Source of the DNA: Macrolepiota albuminosa
Taxonomy: Eukaryota > Basidiomycota > Agaricomycetes > Agaricales > Agaricaceae
Assembly (NCBI GenBank): GCA_027475525.1
Contig: JAMWFC010000117.1
Location: 2,900,183 to 2,964,182 of the forward strand
Length of the DNA: 64,000 nucleotides
Direction of reading: 5' to 3'
Shown piece by piece: positions 31,336 through 40,358 of this stretch; the first letter of the stretch is position 1, and every line of letters starts with the position of its first letter. The position numbers were made by a program, and so were the translations under genes. The notes under the pieces were generated by a model. That model did not search any database and had not been told where the DNA came from. It worked only from the letters and a program-made list of their open reading frames with translations.

Positions 31336-32489
31336 ATGACTGGCTCTCTTGATCCGGATCCTCCATTTCCAGCTGCAGACGCAGGTGACCTACCTGTGCT
31401 TCAAGCTGTGAAGGCGCAATCTGTGTCAGCATACCAACCTCCGCCAAAGCGGGACAAAAAGATTCCTCACGATGTCAGCGCGAGCTTTGGAATGCCTGGT
31501 GGGCTATCCGTATCACGGATGATGTCCATTGTACGACCTGGTAGTAAACCAGGAGAGAGATCTGCGGTCTCAGGAGTGTCGCTGCCAGCGAGCCAAATGC
31601 CTTCATTGATGTATCCGGTATTGCCCGAGAGCTTGTCAGCTCATTCTGAGGGTCAACCGGATATTACCCAGTACTCGGAAATGGTACAAGGCAGCGCGTT
31701 TGCGCATAGTACCCTCTTCTGGACTGCACCTACTGACCAGCTTTTGAAACATGTGGCCGATGCGGCTACTGAACCAGGACCGTCGTCACTGACGATATAA
31801 GGACAGGTGCAAGGACTAGCAATAGTGGTCAGTAGGGAGGACGACAATGTTGTAAGGTTGGAAAAGGCGTCAACAGCGCCTGGAATTCCAGAGTTGCACA
31901 GAAGAATCGGCAAACAGCCGCAGGTGAGGCATGATGGCCTCAGGAGAGTTATGGACTTAGAATCCGAGCTGGAATCCTCAGACGATGAGGAAAGCAAAAG
32001 GTCGCATTCGACCTTGTCTATCCAGTTACAGCTGGTGTTGGACCGATATCCGTCGGTCGTGAAGGAATCGACATGAAAGCGTCTGCAGCTTTATGTAGTA
32101 AAGCACTTACAGTTGCTGGCTGCTAGGAGCCACGATGTACCCCATGCAGATTCGAATGTCTGCAGCTTTATGTAGTAAAGCACTTACAGTTGCTGGCTGC
32201 TAGGAGCCACGATGTACCCCATGCAGATTCGAATGAATATATTGAATTGTTTGTGCACATCTTCGAACTCGAAGTAGTGGAATACCTTAAGCGCAAAGCG
32301 GCGTGAGGGTCAGCAGTCTCAACGGCTACTCCAGCCGACTCAGTAGAATGTGAGATGAGTGTGCGCCGACGAGCGCCATTAATCGTGGATGCGATGGAAT
32401 TGCTCAATGCGCCTCGTCAGGCTAATGAGTCTCAGCAAGACTACGTTTGGTGTTAGAACACCGCAAACCGTCAACGCATTGTTAGCGGA
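31336..32489 (+). pseudogene. Element 3 Gag N-terminal region, broken
   Basis: An ATG at 31336 opens a 154-codon frame (MTGSLDPDPPFP...) ending at 31800. Coding character continues at 31807-32076 (LESELESSDDEESK, FWDLHP-like QLVLDRYPSVVK) and past a 77-bp duplication at 32081/32158 (YIELFVHIFELEVVEYLKRK). It corresponds to the N-terminal Gag of element 2 at 45059-46129. The duplication explains one frameshift; the stops near 31800 and 32076 are otherwise unexplained. Confidence 0.6.
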
Positions 32490-34901
32490 GTGCCTCAGCA
32501 GGCATTGTCTGAGGTGGAGACTGTGACGACGACTCTGGCAAAGCCAGAGGCACTACTTGCAGTGCAGGAGGTTAAGACACCTTGTAAGCAAGTTACAATC
32601 AAGGAAGAGGTGGACGAAGTTCACATTCTTGAGGAGCGAACACAACCACGACGCGTCCACCTAGTGGACAACTGGAATGAACGCGTCAATTACCAGAGGA
32701 TATGCAACCAGGACTTGCACGATCATGGTGAGTCGTTAATTGACGACCAAAGGGTAGTCTTTGAAGGGTGTGAGGGTGTAACGCCTGTTGATGATATGCG
32801 GCGACAATTCACGGCTCGGACAGCTGAACCGGACAGAGGTTTGGGTGGTAGTGATGATAGTAGTGGTCACTACGAACGGAGGGAGCCAAGTCGTCGCAAT
32901 AACGATGGTGGAGGTCGTGATCACAAAAATAACGATCGAGATGATAATAATCGTTGTGATAGTGGCAGGCAGGCTGGTGGATTACCAGCAGAGCAACAAG
33001 TGAGGCAACAGCCCACCCCACGGCCAGAAAGAGCAGCCAATGAGCACCTGTTTTGCAGCCCCCAGGCATTTTCAATGCCCGTGCCTCATAAATTGCATGA
33101 AACTATGCCGGGAATGAATGAAGCAGTCAGGATCCATATGGATCATATGCATGACCATCTCACTCGTCTGGTGGATGACTCCCTTGGAGTCAGATTTAAG
33201 TTCCCTGCTGGGGTAAGTCCCTGTAAATCTGATGGTAAGCACATACGTGCGTATGCCGAAGGACATAGGTTCTCTCAACTGGAGGACTGGGCCATGGACG
33301 TGTGCTACCACCTCGCAGCCTGCTGCTATGGTGGAGACAACATGGACCAGAAGAGGATATTCGTGCTACACGAATTTATGGAGAGAGAGGCTCGGAATTG
33401 GTTCTGTCGCCATGTTCTCCACATTAATAGCAACAAACCGCATTGGACATTTAAAGAAGTCCTGATAGGACTGTACAATCGTTTCGTCAATGCTGCTACA
33501 ATGCAGGAAGCCCGTGATGCCTTTAAAAAGGCAGTGTATGACGCTAAGACTGGCATCCAGACCTTTTATGACGACCTGGTGGGTCATGCACAGAATATGG
33601 CCATCTATCCAGACGAATATACTATTCGCGAGACATTCCTGGACGGAATACCCGCAGACATGAGGAGAGCGTTGATACGCGACGATAATTTGTCTCCGGA
33701 GGTCAATACTGTGACCGAATTTTTGGCGTATGCCATCCGGTATGAGCAGTCAACACGGACGGCGAACCATTATGAGCAGCAGAGTTCCCGCCAAGGAACT
33801 GTGAACTGTCAGGCAGTGAAGGTGGGAACCTTCCTGGCCAAACGGACGGAGATGGAGAACAATTGCAATCTGCGATTCGTTGTTCGTAAGACAATCTCTG
33901 GAGGCCAACAGCCTCAATTGAAGCCTGCTGGACAATTGCCAGCAAAGGATAGTCAACCCTTTTCAGGTCAGAATCAAGTAGCACCAAGAGGAGTGGTGGC
34001 GCCTGCAGCGCGTATGGCGGGCAAAACTGCTGGGGTTCCAGGAGCGGCCCAGAGAAGGCCTGCAGGAGATCCCTCAGCATGCTACAATTGTGGCAGGAGC
34101 AGACATTCCGCTAAGGAGTGTCCTGCCCCTCCTAAGGCACACATCCGAGCGGCCCATACGGCTGCAGCACTGAGCGATGTCGTCAGTGACAACAAGGACA
34201 ATGAGATCATTGACGAAACGGAGGAGGAGCCGCAAGTAGAGGCTGACAGGTCGGAAGTAGATGATGCTGAGAGCGTCCAGATTGATGGTGACAAATATGT
34301 CGCAGTGGACGTGTATGACAGCGACTATTATGCTCGTGAAGACGAGGAAGAACACCTGTTTGCACTGACTGAGTGCCGTGGAGATCAGCGCATCCAAATG
34401 AGATGCGTAACCCTGCAGAAGGCAACTAATAAGTTGCACAGGCCATGCTTTACTCCCAAGGAGAAGGAGTGCCTGGTCACGTATGTTGATGTCAATGGAT
34501 ATCCGGCATGGACGTTGTGGGACTCCGGGAGTACTACTACGGGCATTACGCCCCAGTTTGCTCACATCAACGCGATTCGCGTTCATGAACTGAAGGAGCC
34601 ACTGATGCTCCAGCTGGGGACTGTAGGGAGTTGTGCCATGGTGCAGTTTGGCATGGAAGTGAGAATAAAGATGTCAGGGACGTTGACGAGAGAATATGTG
34701 GATATAGCAAATTTTGATCGCTACGATATGATCATTGGTACACTGTTCATGCGTAAGAACAAGGTGTCGCTGGATTTCGTGAACGACATGGTCGTTGTGA
34801 ATGGTATGCCTTTGAAGGCAGAGAAAGTTGTGTTAAACAACACAGATGGTCGGTTAAGGCGCTATCGTGCAACTGAAAAGCGGCGTGATGAACGCAACTG
34901 A
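32490..34901 (+). CDS. Element 3 Gag-protease
   Basis: An 803-codon open frame. A charged linker with Arg/Asp/Asn repeats comes first. The retroviral-type capsid region (about residues 200-410) has LEDWAMDVCYHLA, YGGDNMD and WTFKEVLIGLYNRF. The nucleocapsid knuckle is C-x2-C-x4-H-x4-C (CYNCGRSRHSAKEC). An acidic spacer follows, then the retropepsin with WTLWDSGSTTTGI and MIIGTLFMRKN. It aligns by eye along its length with the element 2 frames at 42943-45059. The frame is intact over this part, unlike its N-terminal neighbour. Confidence 0.88.
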   Translation: MPQQALSEVETVTTTLAKPEALLAVQEVKTPCKQVTIKEEVDEVHILEERTQPRRVHLVDNWNERVNYQRICNQDLHDHGESLIDDQRVVFEGCEGVTPVDDMRRQFTARTAEPDRGLGGSDDSSGHYERREPSRRNNDGGGRDHKNNDRDDNNRCDSGRQAGGLPAEQQVRQQPTPRPERAANEHLFCSPQAFSMPVPHKLHETMPGMNEAVRIHMDHMHDHLTRLVDDSLGVRFKFPAGVSPCKSDGKHIRAYAEGHRFSQLEDWAMDVCYHLAACCYGGDNMDQKRIFVLHEFMEREARNWFCRHVLHINSNKPHWTFKEVLIGLYNRFVNAATMQEARDAFKKAVYDAKTGIQTFYDDLVGHAQNMAIYPDEYTIRETFLDGIPADMRRALIRDDNLSPEVNTVTEFLAYAIRYEQSTRTANHYEQQSSRQGTVNCQAVKVGTFLAKRTEMENNCNLRFVVRKTISGGQQPQLKPAGQLPAKDSQPFSGQNQVAPRGVVAPAARMAGKTAGVPGAAQRRPAGDPSACYNCGRSRHSAKECPAPPKAHIRAAHTAAALSDVVSDNKDNEIIDETEEEPQVEADRSEVDDAESVQIDGDKYVAVDVYDSDYYAREDEEEHLFALTECRGDQRIQMRCVTLQKATNKLHRPCFTPKEKECLVTYVDVNGYPAWTLWDSGSTTTGITPQFAHINAIRVHELKEPLMLQLGTVGSCAMVQFGMEVRIKMSGTLTREYVDIANFDRYDMIIGTLFMRKNKVSLDFVNDMVVVNGMPLKAEKVVLNNTDGRLRRYRATEKRRDERN

Positions 34902-35113
34902 CTAGATGGTCGCAGGAAAGCGACTGTACAGGAGGTGGAGGACAAACAGGTCCCACCAAAAAGCCTGCCGGCAGACTCGCCGGCTATACTGATGTCTGAG
35001 GAAGAGTTTCAAGGAACTCTGAAGAAGGGGAAGCACCCAGATGTGATTGGGTGTACCAATGGAAAGCCTAAACAGGCTGTACAGTGCGAGAATGAGCGTG
35101 GTAGATGCGTGGT
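34902..35113 (+). pseudogene. Element 3 start of pol, truncated
   Basis: After the protease stop, a region with VEDKQVPP and ILMSEEEFQ corresponds to VEDVEEEV and VMMSEEEYQ of element 2 at 42424-42927, the linker before RT. It is cut at 35113 by the LTR of element 2. Confidence 0.6.
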
Positions 35114-35349
35114 TGTAACGAAGTTACAGAGATTGTGAGAGCTTAGGTTCACACTGCACAGAATCAGACCAGTCCGGTCTATTGACTATGTAGTATCAAC
35201 ACAAAAATAAGCTGCTTTGTAAGCAGCTGGTAAACTAATTTATATAATAATGTAAATTAATATTATATTATAATAAATATAATATAATAGTATCTACTGT
35301 AAGGTAAGTAAAGCTATGTGGACAACGCCACATAGCGGACTACGCTACA
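35114..35349 (-). repeat. 3' LTR of element 2
   Basis: On the plus strand TGTAACGAAG...ACGCTACA, 236 bp, same sequence as 46842-47077. It includes an AT-rich block (35230-35290). It is the 3' LTR because the polypurine tract lies on its right on the minus strand. Confidence 0.92.
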
Positions 35350-35362
35350 CACCCCCCAATCA
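35350..35362 (-). other. Polypurine tract of element 2
   Basis: On the minus strand TTGGGGGGTGTG directly precedes the LTR start (TGTAGCG). It marks the plus-strand priming site and confirms the minus-strand direction. Confidence 0.75.
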
Positions 35363-35394
35363 GACCGAGCTACGGTCTTGAGATAATACGACGG

Positions 35395-35757
35395 TCATGC
35401 CGTCGGTAAGTCAGGGACGGGGGCAATGGGAGAGCCCCCAGGCTCCCGGAATGGATCGGCAGTCGCGTCGTCCATGTCGTAGTCGAGGAGTTCATCCTCG
35501 GGTGCGGGCGCGTAAGAAGTACCCGAAGGCCCTGCTACTGGCAGGGAATCGTCATAGTCCTGGAGGGGGGACAGTGTGAGATTGGGGTCAACGGTCGACC
35601 CCGGGACAGATGGTTGGGGATCAGGCAGATCCCCGGTGTCGGACGGGTACTGGCGCGTCCAGATTTCGCGGGCATGAATGTCTTGCCCGATAGAGAGGTA
35701 CATCCCCTTGGCGAGCGCGTCGTCGTATGCACGATGGCTGTCCTGCTGCTGGAGCAT
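35395..35757 (-). CDS. Small acidic ORF overlapping the end of the accessory ORF
   Basis: 120 codons starting MLQQQDSHRAYDDALAKGMYL, rich in Asp, Pro and Ser towards its C terminus. Its ATG shares a base with the TGA of the preceding 958-codon ORF (TGATG), an arrangement that allows termination-reinitiation; alternatively the two were one protein broken by a one-base shift. It ends 45 bp from the LTR. No domain recognised. Confidence 0.55.
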   Translation of the reverse strand: MLQQQDSHRAYDDALAKGMYLSIGQDIHAREIWTRQYPSDTGDLPDPQPSVPGSTVDPNLTLSPLQDYDDSLPVAGPSGTSYAPAPEDELLDYDMDDATADPFREPGGSPIAPVPDLPTA

Positions 35758-38633
35758 CAGGCGTTGGCGGTCGCCAATGGTGGCCTTGCGCCACCCATCC
35801 CACTGTGGGATGGACTGGGGTGACCGTAGTGGTCGAGGCGTTGTAGCCTCTCGTCGTCGATAGCAGCCGCCTCGTTGTAGAGCCGGCTGTCGCTGAAGAA
35901 TAGATGGGCCAAGTAGGTGACCCCATAAGTGTACGCGTGGTCAGCCCAGCTGACCGGAATTTGATTGTGAAGAAGGACGCGTAACGCGTCCGAAGTGGTG
36001 AATACGGAAGCTGACGCTTCCGGGATGTCCACAGCCCGAACCTCGAAGGTAGGGTCGTCGGCGTGGAGAGGCTTGAAGGCTTGCCCCGTGGCTGCCTCGT
36101 ACTCAGCCACGGCCTCTTTGTAGAGGCCTGGCCTGGCAAAGACGTAGGCCAGGTACTTGTATACCGTGGCCTTGGAGGGGCGGCTGGCGCTGAGGGCGCG
36201 TACAAGCGCAAACCCAAAGAGGCTGCGCCAATGAATGCGCATGGCTCGGTCCATGGCCAGACCGGTCCACACGTTGGACGTCCCAGGGCATCCATAGAGG
36301 AGGGCATATGAGCCCAGGTAGTCCAAAGCAAATGGTTGCTTTGGATCAGGGGGGTTAAGGCCGACGAAGGCAATTTTCCCTCCCTCTTTGCGGCGATAGA
36401 GCCGCGATGGCACAATCATTTGCGGGACGTTCTCCCGCTCCTCTGGACTTGCGAAGGGTACCGCGATAGTCCTATACTCGACCTTGTCGAGTAAATGAGA
36501 CATAGCTCTGTCTCGGGCCGTAGGGTGGCAGTTGAGCGCCACCCGCTTGAATTCGTTGAGCAAGAGGTAGCCCAACTGACGCTGACGAAGCGGCGTAAAC
36601 TGGTTGTTAACCAGTGCGTGAAGTCTGCGGACTTCTCGAGGACTGCGGGGAAACCCGCGAGGTGCAACTTGGTACACCTTACTGTTGTGGGGCGTCGCGG
36701 CGGCGTTGCCCTGTTTATCGTCCTCGAAGGACCTGGCTGCGCGGGCTTCTTGCCCAACAAAGATGGTATTGGTCATTGGCGACCAATAGAATTGGGGAGC
36801 CAACTCCGCGCCAAAGAATGAGTTCTGGCGCTCAATAGTGTGATCACGGTAGATCACCACACCGAGCGCATCAGGGATGCGCCCGGTTTCGTCCTCAAGG
36901 AGGGCGGCCCCTCGTTTGGCGCTGTTCTGCGCCCGACGCTCCATCTTGGCTCGTCGATTGCTGTTGCGCTGTTCGCGCACCATACGCTGTGCCGCTGTCT
37001 CGTGCGGCACTGGGGATTCCATACGAGCCTCTTCAGGCTCCTCATACCAATCGTCGTCGGAGGGAGGGGAAGGCAGCCTCTCCGGCTCCGACTTCTCAGA
37101 TCGTGGGTCCATTGCCCACACACACCGCGGGAGTCGGGCTGGCAGGCCCTCTACCAGTATAGCGGGTAAAAAGGGGATGTTAGCCCCTGGGGCCCCTTTC
37201 GGGGCATCCTCGGAGAAGTGCAGGTTGACGTAGGCGTGCCCTTCCGGTTGCTTACCCCGACGATCCTTTTGGGGTTGTGAGGCCTTGGCCTCAATGGGGC
37301 GTGTGCTCACGCCCCTGGAACTCTGCTCCCCAGAGTACGTGGTGGATACCACGGATACTGGTCGCAAAGACGCAACCTCAGACGCACCGCTGGCGAGGCG
37401 CTGGATAAGCCGGGGGGCAGCTGGAGCAGGAACATCTTCATAGGGAAGGATGTCCCGTCCTAGACCGGCCTCCTGGCCGGGGGCAGCAACGCTCGACTTA
37501 ATCGAGCGGGAGGGCACGTCCTCCACTCCTTGCCGACGCGCCCTTTTGCTGGAGTCGGTGTCCTGACTCGGGGGTGTAATCTGCCGCTTACGAGCGGCCG
37601 AAATGGCAAGGAGATCAGTTTTGCGCTGAGCGCGCATATGATCCATGTCGTCCATCATCCGGCAGATGAGGACGACTGCCTCCGCATCGCGGAGGAATGA
37701 CGACTCTGTGGGTACATCGTACCCGTTATCTCCCAGACGTTGGAGAAGGGTAGCCAGGACTAAGTCCTGGCTGTGAGTGGGCTCGACAGCCCGTGCTTTT
37801 CCTTTGTCGCGTCGAGGACGCGACTCTTCTTCCGAGCTGGGCTCGGATGGGTGCGGCATTTCCAGCCGCTGTAGCAAGGAGAGCTTGGCCAAGCTCTCCG
37901 TCGGCGCATCAGCCGATGAACTGATGCTCCATTCTGTATTGAGAGTTTCTGTACTCTCACTGGCCACGGTGGCCTGCACGAGGGATGCTTTGCGTCCCTC
38001 TAGATTGTCAATTGGTGCTGTGGTCGACAGAGAAATCGACCGGCCTCCCTTGGCTTGCGACTCATGCGAGTCGCTGTACTGGGGCATTGCGCCCCAAGCC
38101 CCCATCCAAGCCGGGGGGTACGGCATCATTACGGGCACACCACCCATCCCAGGGTAGTGCGCTGGGGCGGTAAACTGGGGAAAAGGATGTGTCCCCAGTT
38201 GCCCTGTTGCCGGTACAGGGGCAAGCTGTCTCCATGCCGACGCTGCTTGGGGGCTGACTAGCCCCCCGTAGGCCTGTTGCTGGAATTGGCCCTCGGTGTG
38301 ATGTGGCGCATAAGCGCCCAGTGCTGGTTGTTGGGGCTGATAGCCGCCCACAGGTGCGTTCTGGGGCATGAAGTTGCCCTGCATGGTTTGAAGTGGCGGA
38401 TAGCCACTGATCACCGGCTGCTGCGGCAGGTAGCCCGCCGCTGGTGGTTGCTGCTGCTGTGGGAAGCCCACAGCTGGTTGCGATTGTCCCCACTGGGGCG
38501 CATTTTGGGTCAGCGGGGGAGCCATCTGCCCCCCCCCTTCAGCCGACGGTAAGACCGACGGCGCACTCTCAAACTGCTGCTGCTGTAGCTGCTGCTGCTG
38601 CTGCTCACTCAAGTCCACGGGCATGCTGTCCAT
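35757..38633 (-). CDS. Accessory ORF of element 2 (958 codons, function unknown)
   Basis: Single open frame on the element's sense strand, between the chromodomain and the 3' LTR. It begins MDSMPVDLSEQ, with a Gln run, then about 190 residues rich in Pro, Gln, Gly and Tyr (prion-like composition). A Ser/Glu-rich charged middle follows, with a basic patch RPRRDKGKARA near residue 275. The C-terminal 350 residues look folded: VIYRDHTIERQNSFFG, LGYLLLNEFKRVALN, and ATVYKYLAYVFARPGLYKEAV ... VSWADHAYTYGVTYL. I recall proteins with this C-terminal block only as unnamed Agaricomycete hypotheticals. It occupies the env position of retroviruses, but there is no signal peptide or membrane segment, so it is not an envelope. 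Structural or silencing-related roles are guesses. Confidence 0.8.
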   Translation of the reverse strand: MDSMPVDLSEQQQQQLQQQQFESAPSVLPSAEGGGQMAPPLTQNAPQWGQSQPAVGFPQQQQPPAAGYLPQQPVISGYPPLQTMQGNFMPQNAPVGGYQPQQPALGAYAPHHTEGQFQQQAYGGLVSPQAASAWRQLAPVPATGQLGTHPFPQFTAPAHYPGMGGVPVMMPYPPAWMGAWGAMPQYSDSHESQAKGGRSISLSTTAPIDNLEGRKASLVQATVASESTETLNTEWSISSSADAPTESLAKLSLLQRLEMPHPSEPSSEEESRPRRDKGKARAVEPTHSQDLVLATLLQRLGDNGYDVPTESSFLRDAEAVVLICRMMDDMDHMRAQRKTDLLAISAARKRQITPPSQDTDSSKRARRQGVEDVPSRSIKSSVAAPGQEAGLGRDILPYEDVPAPAAPRLIQRLASGASEVASLRPVSVVSTTYSGEQSSRGVSTRPIEAKASQPQKDRRGKQPEGHAYVNLHFSEDAPKGAPGANIPFLPAILVEGLPARLPRCVWAMDPRSEKSEPERLPSPPSDDDWYEEPEEARMESPVPHETAAQRMVREQRNSNRRAKMERRAQNSAKRGAALLEDETGRIPDALGVVIYRDHTIERQNSFFGAELAPQFYWSPMTNTIFVGQEARAARSFEDDKQGNAAATPHNSKVYQVAPRGFPRSPREVRRLHALVNNQFTPLRQRQLGYLLLNEFKRVALNCHPTARDRAMSHLLDKVEYRTIAVPFASPEERENVPQMIVPSRLYRRKEGGKIAFVGLNPPDPKQPFALDYLGSYALLYGCPGTSNVWTGLAMDRAMRIHWRSLFGFALVRALSASRPSKATVYKYLAYVFARPGLYKEAVAEYEAATGQAFKPLHADDPTFEVRAVDIPEASASVFTTSDALRVLLHNQIPVSWADHAYTYGVTYLAHLFFSDSRLYNEAAAIDDERLQRLDHYGHPSPSHSGMGGARPPLATANA

Positions 38634-38735
38634 GGTTGGGGAAAAAAGCGAAAAAGAAATTTCGCCTTTTAAGACGTGTTTCAGCCACAGCTGCTGACTA
38701 ACTCAGCCAAGCCGCGATCGGCACTGCCGATCAAA

Positions 38736-39209
38736 TTAAGCGCCGGCACGCTTACTTAATTGATGTGGGCGCTTAACGCCCTTCAACTCCAAATAACGGT
38801 CAAGTGCCACTAGCTTGGAGCAATGGGAGTGTGGCTCCCATGTTGTGTCCCCCAGGGACCATCGTACTTCAAACTCGAGCGTGTTACGCTCAGTCCACCA
38901 GTGCCCAATTATGCACTCGACGAACCATTCGTCATCGTCTCGAGCCCCAAAATCATAGGGGCCCGGGGTTGCCCTGTTAGGGAACAGCGCATCGTCAGAC
39001 GCGCTGTAAGGTCGCAACAGCGACACATGAAACTTAGGAACGATGCGTCGTTCCTGTAATGCCAGAGGCAGCTCCAACACGTAGTTGGAGGTACTTGGCT
39101 CTGCGTCTAGGACGCGGTATGGGCCTACCCATTTCGGGCAGAGTTTACTCGCCCGTCCCTTTTGGAGGTACTTGGCTCTGCGTCTAGGACGCGGTATGGG
39201 CCTACCCAT
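38736..39209 (-). CDS. Element 2 integrase C terminus with chromodomain
   Basis: Starts in the GPY/F-like module (PKWVGPYRVLDAE), followed by FHVSLLRPY. The chromodomain is EWFVECIIGHWWTERNTLEFEVRW...TTWEP, ending near VALDRYLEL. Chromodomains of this kind can direct integration to histone-marked chromatin. It is parted from the integrase core by the 77-bp duplication at 39085/39162, so this is very likely one protein with the next feature. The C terminus ends 18 codons after the chromodomain. Confidence 0.88.
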   Translation of the reverse strand: MGRPIPRPRRRAKYLQKGRASKLCPKWVGPYRVLDAEPSTSNYVLELPLALQERRIVPKFHVSLLRPYSASDDALFPNRATPGPYDFGARDDDEWFVECIIGHWWTERNTLEFEVRWSLGDTTWEPHSHCSKLVALDRYLELKGVKRPHQLSKRAGA

Positions 39210-40358
39210 TTCGGGCAGAGTTTACTCGCCCGTCCTTTGGGAGTTTCAGATTACGCGTTGATAGGTAGACCAACGCTCCTACTGCTATTGGCGGGTCCGC
39301 TCGCCTACGGTGATTGGCGTTTTTTGCCTGGAAGACTCGCGCCTCTATGATGGCGTCATGCGCTGCCGCGATGTTCTCCAGGGCCTGCCTGGCGAACTCG
39401 ACCACTCCACGGTGAGCCACCGTATCAGCACGAACTTCGTGCAGCATGGAGGGCAAGTACCCTCCGTTGAGTTCAAAGGGCGCAAACCCTGTGGTATCCG
39501 AGACACTGGCGTTAATCGCGAACTCGGTGAGTGGACACCAGTCCACCCAGTCCCGTTGGTCAGGGCGAACAACCGCCCTCAAAATCTGACCTATACTGCG
39601 GTTAGCCCGCTCTGTCTGCCCATCCGTTTGAGGATGGAAGGACGTCGACATGAGGAGTCGCGCTCCTAGCAGTTTGTGGAGTTCTTTCCACCATTGAGAC
39701 GTGAACTTCGAGTCACGATCGTCGACATGAGGAGTCGCGCTCCTAGCAGTTTGTGGAGTTCTTTCCACCATTGAGACGTGAACTTCGAGTCACAATCGCT
39801 TACAATGGTGCTAGGCAGCCCATGCAGCCTAACGATCTCCCTCAGGTAGATCCACGACAGCTCCTTAGCCGTCAGCGTAGTTCGCACCGGTATGAGGTGC
39901 ACCATGCTCGTCATGCGGCATATGACTACCCAGAGGTAATCGAACCCTCTGGACTCGGGAAAGGGACCTACGAAGTCCATTCCGATTGAGTCCCAGGGTT
40001 TCACCGGCACGGGTAGCTGGTGTAGCTTCCCGGGAGGGGATCCAGGGGGCAACTTTGCCCTCTGACACGCTGCGCATGACGCGCAAAACTTAGTCACTTC
40101 TTGGGCCATACGTGGCCACCAATACCATCTCCGGATGTAGCCCAACGTCCGGGCGGCACCAAAGTGCCCCACCAGGGCATGGGCCTGGTCCAAGACCCGC
40201 GTAACAACCGGATGTAGCCCAACGTCCGGGCGGCACCAAAGTGCCCCACCAGGGCATGGGCCTGGTCCAAGACCCGCGTAACAAGGTACGCGTACGGGGG
40301 AGGCATACCACTGCCACCCCTTGACGGTTCTCCGTCGTGATGAGTCCACCAGGCTCAT
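39202..40358 (-). CDS. Element 2 integrase zinc-binding and catalytic core
   Basis: From right to left: an H...H...C-x2-C zinc site (HALVGHFG ... FCASCAACQRAK), first catalytic Asp in GMDFVGPF, second in SDCDSKFTS, and after the duplication at 39644/39721 the region PQTDGQTERANRSIGQ with the catalytic Glu. The frame breaks coincide with 77-bp duplications at 39644 and 40131. With those collapsed it would be continuous with RT upstream. Confidence 0.85.

Larger units (their letters stand above)
31051..35113 (+). mobile_element. Element 3: 5' part of a plus-strand Ty3-type element
   Basis: A 5' LTR (31051-31224) is followed by gag, a CCHC knuckle, protease and the first residues of pol, then sequence is cut at 35113 where the element 2 LTR begins. 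Gag and protease are clearly homologous to those of element 2 (for example WAMDVC, YGGD, WTLWDSGSTT blocks), so elements 2 and 3 are relatives in opposite orientation. The rest of pol and the 3' LTR are not found on the far side of element 2. Confidence 0.85.

Noticed and set aside
35621..36415. A 264-codon frame inside the element 2 accessory region.
   Set aside because: It is an out-of-frame shadow of the 958-codon ORF, and its composition (Arg/Ser/Pro/Thr-rich) is typical of a shadow in GC-rich coding DNA.
35757..38633. Reading the accessory ORF as a retroviral-type envelope.
   Set aside because: There is no signal peptide, no transmembrane helix, and no cysteine-rich ectodomain; only the position matches.
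40094..40306. A tandemly repeated peptide (GSWTRPMPWW... twice).
   Set aside because: It comes from the 77-bp duplication at 40131/40208 read out of frame, not from a repeat protein.
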